Source: Symsagittifera roscoffensis (Eukaryota > Xenacoelomorpha > Acoela > Convolutidae). From it: DNA of 64,000 nucleotides. The translations under genes and the position numbers were made by a program. Below, piece after piece: positions 59,145-64,000 of the stretch. The stretch spans positions 84,468,012 to 84,532,011 of the forward strand of contig NC_087062.1 in the NCBI RefSeq assembly GCF_963678635.1, given 5' to 3'. Under the pieces are notes generated by a model that saw only the letters and a program-made list of their open reading frames with translations, was not told where the DNA came from and ran no database searches. Within the stretch, counting starts at the first letter, position 1. Each line of letters begins with the position of its first letter.

Positions 59145-59167
59145 TGGTGCGACCATAAGTCTCGAAC
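59145..59167 (+). other. Primer-binding site of the right-edge element
   Basis: TGGTGCGACC then ATAAGTCTCGAAC, two bases after the LTR end. It differs from the intronic element's site at one base in 23. Confidence 0.82.
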
Positions 59168-59230
59168 AAGACCTTATTAGATTAGAATTAACCAAAATTA
59201 GATTAGAAATTAGACAAAAACATTTACAAA

Positions 59231-59464
59231 ATGTTATACGACAATAATTTAATTGAAATGTCTCTCCGACTCAATAGATCCGAGCCAATATTCCGAACCA
59301 TAATAGAACTACCCGGAATTGGAAGAAGACATCGAACCAAAGACGACATACGACAAAGTAGAAACTTGCCGTATAGTTACATGATAGTTCGGCAAAAGCC
59401 AGAACAAACTTTTATATTTCGAATACTACTTGCAATGAATTTAGATTTCCATTTGCAAACATAA
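59231..59464 (+). CDS. Leader ORF 1 of the right-edge element
   Basis: 77 residues, same length and about 60-65% identical by eye to the ORF at 52354-52587. Conserved segments are MSLRLNRS, GIGRR, RNLP and QTFIFR; it is Arg-rich and basic. It is the first ORF on the genomic RNA, 64 bases after the PBS. Conservation of length between two diverged elements argues that it is translated. Function unknown; a small basic protein here could bind RNA. Confidence 0.65.
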   Translation: MLYDNNLIEMSLRLNRSEPIFRTIIELPGIGRRHRTKDDIRQSRNLPYSYMIVRQKPEQTFIFRILLAMNLDFHLQT

Positions 59465-59789
59465 AACCTTGAAGTAAATCTTCAAAATCATTTCAGGCGC
59501 TAAACAAAATTAATATTATACAATAACGATTGATAAAAAGATCTAAGATCGTTTTCCTAAAATTCTGCAGTATTATACAAAACATGTTTGAAAAATATTT
59601 ATTGGAAAATAAAAATAAAAATTAGTAGCATGACAATAAATGGTTAGTAATCATAAATCATCCTGTTGTTCCAGCTTCATCACCTAAAACATAACAGCAA
59701 TCATCAACTCACTAATATCATAAAATACTAAATCTTTCCTTTACACAAATTTAAAACCTCATTAAAACTTAAAGTCACTTAATTTTAAA

Positions 59790-59880
59790 ACCAGATCATC
59801 AAGGCTTATCCTTGGATCTTAAATCATTTTCTACTTCATTACATTTTAAATTTGATCATCAAGGCTTATCCTTGGATCAA
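59790..59880 (+). repeat. Two CAAGG...CCTTG hairpin repeats
   Basis: ATCATCAAGGCTTATCCTTG occurs twice about 70 bases apart, with the same stem as the four-copy array in the intronic element. In sense orientation both elements have it between leader ORF 1 and leader ORF 2. Confidence 0.65.
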
Positions 59881-60394
59881 ACAGAACAACTTTGTTCTCC
59901 CCCACCCACTTAATTAGTGTCTAACGACCTCAAACGTCGATTCACTACCCAACCCTTTCTAAAGACCCAAGACTAATAGAAATTTTTAAACAAAACTAAT
60001 CATTCAAATTAGGATAAACAGTGAAGAACTTCGGTTATTCATCCTTCACTTGATCCCCCCTCTTACCAGACCCAGGATAAATCTTAGACTTAGTAAGTTT
60101 AAAATAGTATCTAACGAACTACTCGCGTTCTAATTATACCTGAACCTTGTGGATCGATTTACTATTCTCCAACCCTTGAACACAATCACTACCCCTAAGT
60201 AAGATTAAGTAAGTTAACACCTTAGCTTATACTAGTCACGAGAAAGTAAAAATCATTCTTCGGAATCGATATACTTTTCTCTCCAACCCTAAACAAATAG
60301 ACCCAGGTTAAGCTAACCAAAAAATCGTAAGAACTAACAGTTTAGGAAAATAGAAATCATTTAACAACCTTTTGCACCCGTCATCCTAAACCTT

Positions 60395-60862
60395 ATGTCA
60401 TTTAAAAACCTAGGGAATAAACAAACAATCGTTTTACACAATTGTGAAATAGATAACAAAAAATACGACCTTGTAATCACACCTCATACACAAACAGTTG
60501 GATACATTCGAACAAAACGACAAACACTAAAGAGAAAAATAATCACTAAACAAAGACAAATAACACGAAAAAGATTTTCAAAAAATCGAAACGCATTTTC
60601 AGAATCAGAAACCAACAGTTTAGACGAACTCTACAAACTAAAAGAATCAATAGATAAAAATTACCCACAACACGATCAATTATATTTTTCTGACTCAGAA
60701 ACAACTTCAAATTCATCACAAAGAGGAAAAAGAAGAATAAAAAAGCAGTATAAACACAAACCAGTACATCTATACAACTGGAATCAACCAATTCGACACA
60801 TTAATAATTACATATTAACAGTCATCGAACGAAAAAATGAGTTCAACGCACACCCCAGGTGA
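60395..60862 (+). CDS. Leader ORF 2 of the right-edge element
   Basis: A 155-residue intact frame. It starts MSFKNLGNKQTIVLHNC, then has a very basic region (residues about 45-70, RTKRQTLKRKIITKQRQI), an acidic Ser-rich middle (SESETNSLDEL, YFSDSETTSN) and a second basic run (RGKRRIKKQYKHK). The N-terminal part is matched by the broken copy at 51090-51384. No domain is recognised; the charge pattern suggests RNA or nuclear interactions. Its last 26 bases overlap the gag start in another frame, so gag needs reinitiation, leaky scanning or a spliced mRNA. Confidence 0.65.
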   Translation: MSFKNLGNKQTIVLHNCEIDNKKYDLVITPHTQTVGYIRTKRQTLKRKIITKQRQITRKRFSKNRNAFSESETNSLDELYKLKESIDKNYPQHDQLYFSDSETTSNSSQRGKRRIKKQYKHKPVHLYNWNQPIRHINNYILTVIERKNEFNAHPR

Positions 60863-63800
60863 CGAAACTCCAGATGATGATGAAATCTTTCCTTTTATAG
60901 TAGATGCAGATACTGATAGAGGACAACACATATTTTGTCAAAATTTACTCGTAAATTTATTTGAACCCGGAATCAGTCCATGTAAAACAGAGTTCCCCGA
61001 TGTAAAAATCAAAAGACAAATCATAGATCACTATCTAAAAGATATATGCAACATAACACAACAGTATGGAATCTACTCCATAGAATTCACTTCCCCAAAC
61101 CATAATAATAGAACATATACTATTCAAACAGACGATCTTGATTTAGAATTTTCAAAAGTTTTTTCAGAATATATAAAAAGCATCCAATACCATAACTCAC
61201 AAAGAGCAAACTCCATTTTCACTAATGAAGTTTTCGCAATAATATATAGTTATATTTCGATATTAGAAAATGAACTCCCATTAACAAATGTCTCACCGAC
61301 AGAAACATCTAAACATTTAAGAGTACGACATGAAATCACACTACTCTCTGGTTATTTAAACATCATTAAAGAAAATTTCACGAAAGACGACGTTTCACAA
61401 CATACCAAACACGATTTACAAAAAATTTTAGCATGGTTCATAATAGATTATTTTACACACAATATTGATTTAATTGCACAAGCAAGAAAAAATTTTAGAC
61501 CCCAAAACTCGAACGATGATACAGCTATCACAGAACAATCAGATTATGTTTGGGACCCCGAATGGTCTCATCCCGTATTTATAAACTTTCCACAATCAAT
61601 CTCAAGTCAAGCAATAGGTACAATATCTTACATAAGAGATTATGTAAGAGTAATACCATTAACAATTGATGCAACACCATTAAACTATAATACATTTTTA
61701 CCCGATACACAAAATAATAGTTTAAACTCTACAGTCATACACAATGAAAATGAAAACCTCAATGGAACTAGGAATCTTACTCAACAAGATATACAGACAC
61801 CATCACACTTCATAAATGAAGAAATTGTACACACAACAACTACACAACAAAGTATTTCACCAATACGCCCAAATTTAACAACACCAAGAAATACAAATCC
61901 TTCACAAACACAGGTAACCTTACAATCAACCGTTAAACCTTCGGTTGCCCCTAAATATTCACATATGGATTACCAAACATACAAACCCATGACAATACCA
62001 TCAAAAACACGCAAAACATTCACTAGAAACAACTTTGCAGACCATAATTATAATTATACACATCCATCAAAAACAAATTATAAACCACAAAGAAATTTTA
62101 ATCAATATACAAAACCTCGAAACTGGGATAACCCAACGGCCCAATATAATTCCACAAATTTTCAACCAAATCCTCCACAGGATCGCAGTGAAAATTACCC
62201 ATTTTTTCAACAAAATAAAAATAAAAAACAAACATCTTATCAAATGGATTATTTATCCTCAGATGAAGATTTCTTACAACCAGATATATTTGCACCAAAT
62301 ACTCAAGAATATCGTAGACAAGGAATACAGAAAACACGTACAAACCATAGAAATTTTTCTCCACAATCAATAGATGCACAATATCAACAACCAATTCAAC
62401 AACCAAATCCAATTAATATACAATCTTTTCAACCAATTCAACAACAAAATCCAATGACTACACACTCGTATCAACCATCACAAATGCAAAATGAAATACC
62501 ACTCCCGTATTATCTTCAACAACATGAAATAACAAGAAACCAACTTTCAAATTTTTCTCAAATGCCAAATGCAGCTGAATCATTACAAATGACAATGAAT
62601 CCATACCTTATGGGTGGATCATCAATAACATCAAATAAACCCTTAATGGTTTTCACAGGAACAGACCCTGAATACTCTGTAGAAGATTACTTAAATGCAG
62701 TAACAGCAAATTTAATTTTAAATATTGGACCTGAACCAATTAACACGCCACTACATCAAAACTGGATACATCGACGCACAGCGTTGATACAAACAACCTT
62801 AGATGGCGCAGCCCAAAAATGGTTTTCAGTACTACCTCAAGAAATAAAATCAAACTGGAAAAGATTTACACAAGAATTTTCAAAAATGTTTGACTCCGAA
62901 AGAAACAAACAACAACAAAGAGTTTTATGTAATGAAATTCGCAGATTACCAAACGAAACCATCAAGCAAATAGCAGTAAGAATCGAAACACTAGTTCGAA
63001 AAGCATATTCACTAAATACACATGACTATAAAAACACTAAGATGACAGAAATCTTAATGATGACCTTAACACCACAATTAAGGAAAATAGCAATAAAAAA
63101 GAGAGCATCACATCCTTCTTCAATTCGAGAACCCGATTTAGATTTTAGAAAACTAGTAGACAAACTAGAACAAGCAGAAATCACAATGAAATTAGAAGAA
63201 ACGGAAAATCTGAAATTACAATACGTTAACAAAATTGAAACGACTCCCACTAATATTAATAATATACAAGAATCAGAAACAGATCTCGTTGAAAAAATCA
63301 CTGAAATACTCAATATTTACGAAAAGAACCCGAACTTTAAAGGCAAACCATCTTTCAAAAAATGGTGTAATTATTGCCGACGATACGGACATAGTATTTC
63401 CGAATGTAGACAAAAACAACAAGATAGTCAAAATAAACCTCAAAAATACAAAGAACCAAATAAATCATTTTATCAATACATGAAAAAAGATCAAAACCTA
63501 CCAAACAAAAATGTATACAGCAACAACAGTTCAGGAAAACCACTCCCAAACAATACAAGCTATACAAGAAATCAATCTCCATATAACTCAAGTTATAGAG
63601 GAAGATCACCAGAACGAAGAAACACGTATAATTCATCACAAAATCACTACAATAGACCGAATAGTCGAAATAACTACTCCAGATCAAATTCAAATACACA
63701 ACGATTTGTTTCTAGATCTAATTCTCAATCAAGAAATAACTATTATCCAAACAACCAATCACGAAATTCATCATACAATAGGAATAGAAACTACTCCTAT

Positions 63801-64000
63801 AATCGAAACAGAAGTTATTCAAACAACCGAAACCAGAATTACCCGAACAACCGATCAAGGAATAACTCATATAATAGATCGAACTATAACAGACCAAACA
63901 ATAATTACCAAAACAGATCGCGAAATAATTCACAAAACCGACACCCAAGTTATAATAATCGCTATCGAAATTATTCCCAATCACCACACCGAAATAATAA
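60837..64000 (+). CDS. gag: Gag polyprotein with about 600-residue N-terminal extension, 3' end off the window
   Basis: Open from the ATG to the edge (1,054 codons) with no stop. Residues 1-250 look like an alpha-rich folded region (TDRGQHIFCQNLL, EYIKSIQYHN, HEITLLSGYL). Residues 300-590 are Gln/Asn/Pro/Thr-rich and probably disordered. A Ty3-type capsid begins near residue 600 (LMVFTGTDPEYSVEDYL, DGAAQKWFSVL, EIRRLPNETIKQIA, MMTLTPQLRK). A CX2CX4HX4C knuckle (CNYCRRYGHSISEC) starts at residue 844, followed by a long Asn/Ser/Tyr/Arg tail. The knuckle and tail resemble those of the giant element's gag, whose capsid instead starts near its first Met, so the N-terminal extension is specific to this family. 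Confidence 0.9.
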   Translation, partial: MSSTHTPGDETPDDDEIFPFIVDADTDRGQHIFCQNLLVNLFEPGISPCKTEFPDVKIKRQIIDHYLKDICNITQQYGIYSIEFTSPNHNNRTYTIQTDDLDLEFSKVFSEYIKSIQYHNSQRANSIFTNEVFAIIYSYISILENELPLTNVSPTETSKHLRVRHEITLLSGYLNIIKENFTKDDVSQHTKHDLQKILAWFIIDYFTHNIDLIAQARKNFRPQNSNDDTAITEQSDYVWDPEWSHPVFINFPQSISSQAIGTISYIRDYVRVIPLTIDATPLNYNTFLPDTQNNSLNSTVIHNENENLNGTRNLTQQDIQTPSHFINEEIVHTTTTQQSISPIRPNLTTPRNTNPSQTQVTLQSTVKPSVAPKYSHMDYQTYKPMTIPSKTRKTFTRNNFADHNYNYTHPSKTNYKPQRNFNQYTKPRNWDNPTAQYNSTNFQPNPPQDRSENYPFFQQNKNKKQTSYQMDYLSSDEDFLQPDIFAPNTQEYRRQGIQKTRTNHRNFSPQSIDAQYQQPIQQPNPINIQSFQPIQQQNPMTTHSYQPSQMQNEIPLPYYLQQHEITRNQLSNFSQMPNAAESLQMTMNPYLMGGSSITSNKPLMVFTGTDPEYSVEDYLNAVTANLILNIGPEPINTPLHQNWIHRRTALIQTTLDGAAQKWFSVLPQEIKSNWKRFTQEFSKMFDSERNKQQQRVLCNEIRRLPNETIKQIAVRIETLVRKAYSLNTHDYKNTKMTEILMMTLTPQLRKIAIKKRASHPSSIREPDLDFRKLVDKLEQAEITMKLEETENLKLQYVNKIETTPTNINNIQESETDLVEKITEILNIYEKNPNFKGKPSFKKWCNYCRRYGHSISECRQKQQDSQNKPQKYKEPNKSFYQYMKKDQNLPNKNVYSNNSSGKPLPNNTSYTRNQSPYNSSYRGRSPERRNTYNSSQNHYNRPNSRNNYSRSNSNTQRFVSRSNSQSRNNYYPNNQSRNSSYNRNRNYSYNRNRSYSNNRNQNYPNNRSRNNSYNRSNYNRPNNNYQNRSRNNSQNRHPSYNNRYRNYSQSPHRNN

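Larger units (their letters stand above)
58735..64000 (+). mobile_element. Ty3-like LTR element, 5' part, running off the right edge
   Basis: In order: LTR, PBS, leader ORF 1, hairpin repeats, leader ORF 2, long gag. It is a relative of the intronic element (same LTR ends, PBS start, ORFs and hairpins) in opposite orientation, and its gag is fully open to the edge. Pol should follow beyond 64000. Confidence 0.85.

Noticed and set aside
63026-63987. Minus-strand ORFs rich in Tyr, Cys, Ser and Val near the right edge
   Set aside because: They are antisense shadows of the long gag frame and its Asn/Arg-rich tail.

Overview
The window is AT-rich metazoan DNA from an invertebrate I cannot name. 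The host signal is one class A GPCR gene with GT-AG introns and GC-richer exons. Nearly everything else is transposable elements and duplicated non-coding DNA, and no bacterial or organellar features are present.

Layout: 1-2640 (minus) is a decayed viral/Polinton-type family B DNA polymerase that runs off the left edge. 5756-25056 (minus) is a complete, young 19.3-kb Ty3-like LTR retroelement with near-identical 1.16-kb LTRs, ATAT target duplications, PBS and PPT. It carries gag, pol, a chuvirus-type envelope gene, and an unusual set of accessory genes. Two small ORFs lie before gag. After env come seven small ORFs of similar design, three RING-like zinc-finger genes and a coiled-coil protein gene, packed with spacings from a short overlap to about 65 bases. 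25512-28230 is an old tandem duplication. 26907-43104 is a very recent 7.57-kb tandem duplication whose second copy has a further 1,055-bp internal duplication.

43654-54309 (minus) holds the last two recognisable exons of the GPCR (TM5 to ICL3, then TM6, TM7 and tail), separated by a 10.1-kb intron. An 8.1-kb Ty3-like element (44989-53059, minus) sits in that intron; it has lost gag and most of pol and carries an internal 2.3-kb duplication. A broken BEL/Pao-like element lies at about 54953-58065 (plus). From 58735 to the right edge (plus) runs the 5' part of a better-preserved relative of the intronic element: LTR, PBS, two small leader ORFs and an open gag frame of more than 1,050 codons.

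The giant element is the main discovery candidate. Its gag and pol are joined by a canonical -1 slippery heptamer directly before the gag stop. Eight other frame breaks all sit in or beside short A/T runs, and there are two in-frame stops in the integrase half of pol. This copy is therefore either freshly broken or affected by homopolymer errors in the assembly. The three Ty3-like elements share the first ten bases of their primer-binding site, so they probably use the same tRNA primer and belong to one lineage that places extra small genes before gag.
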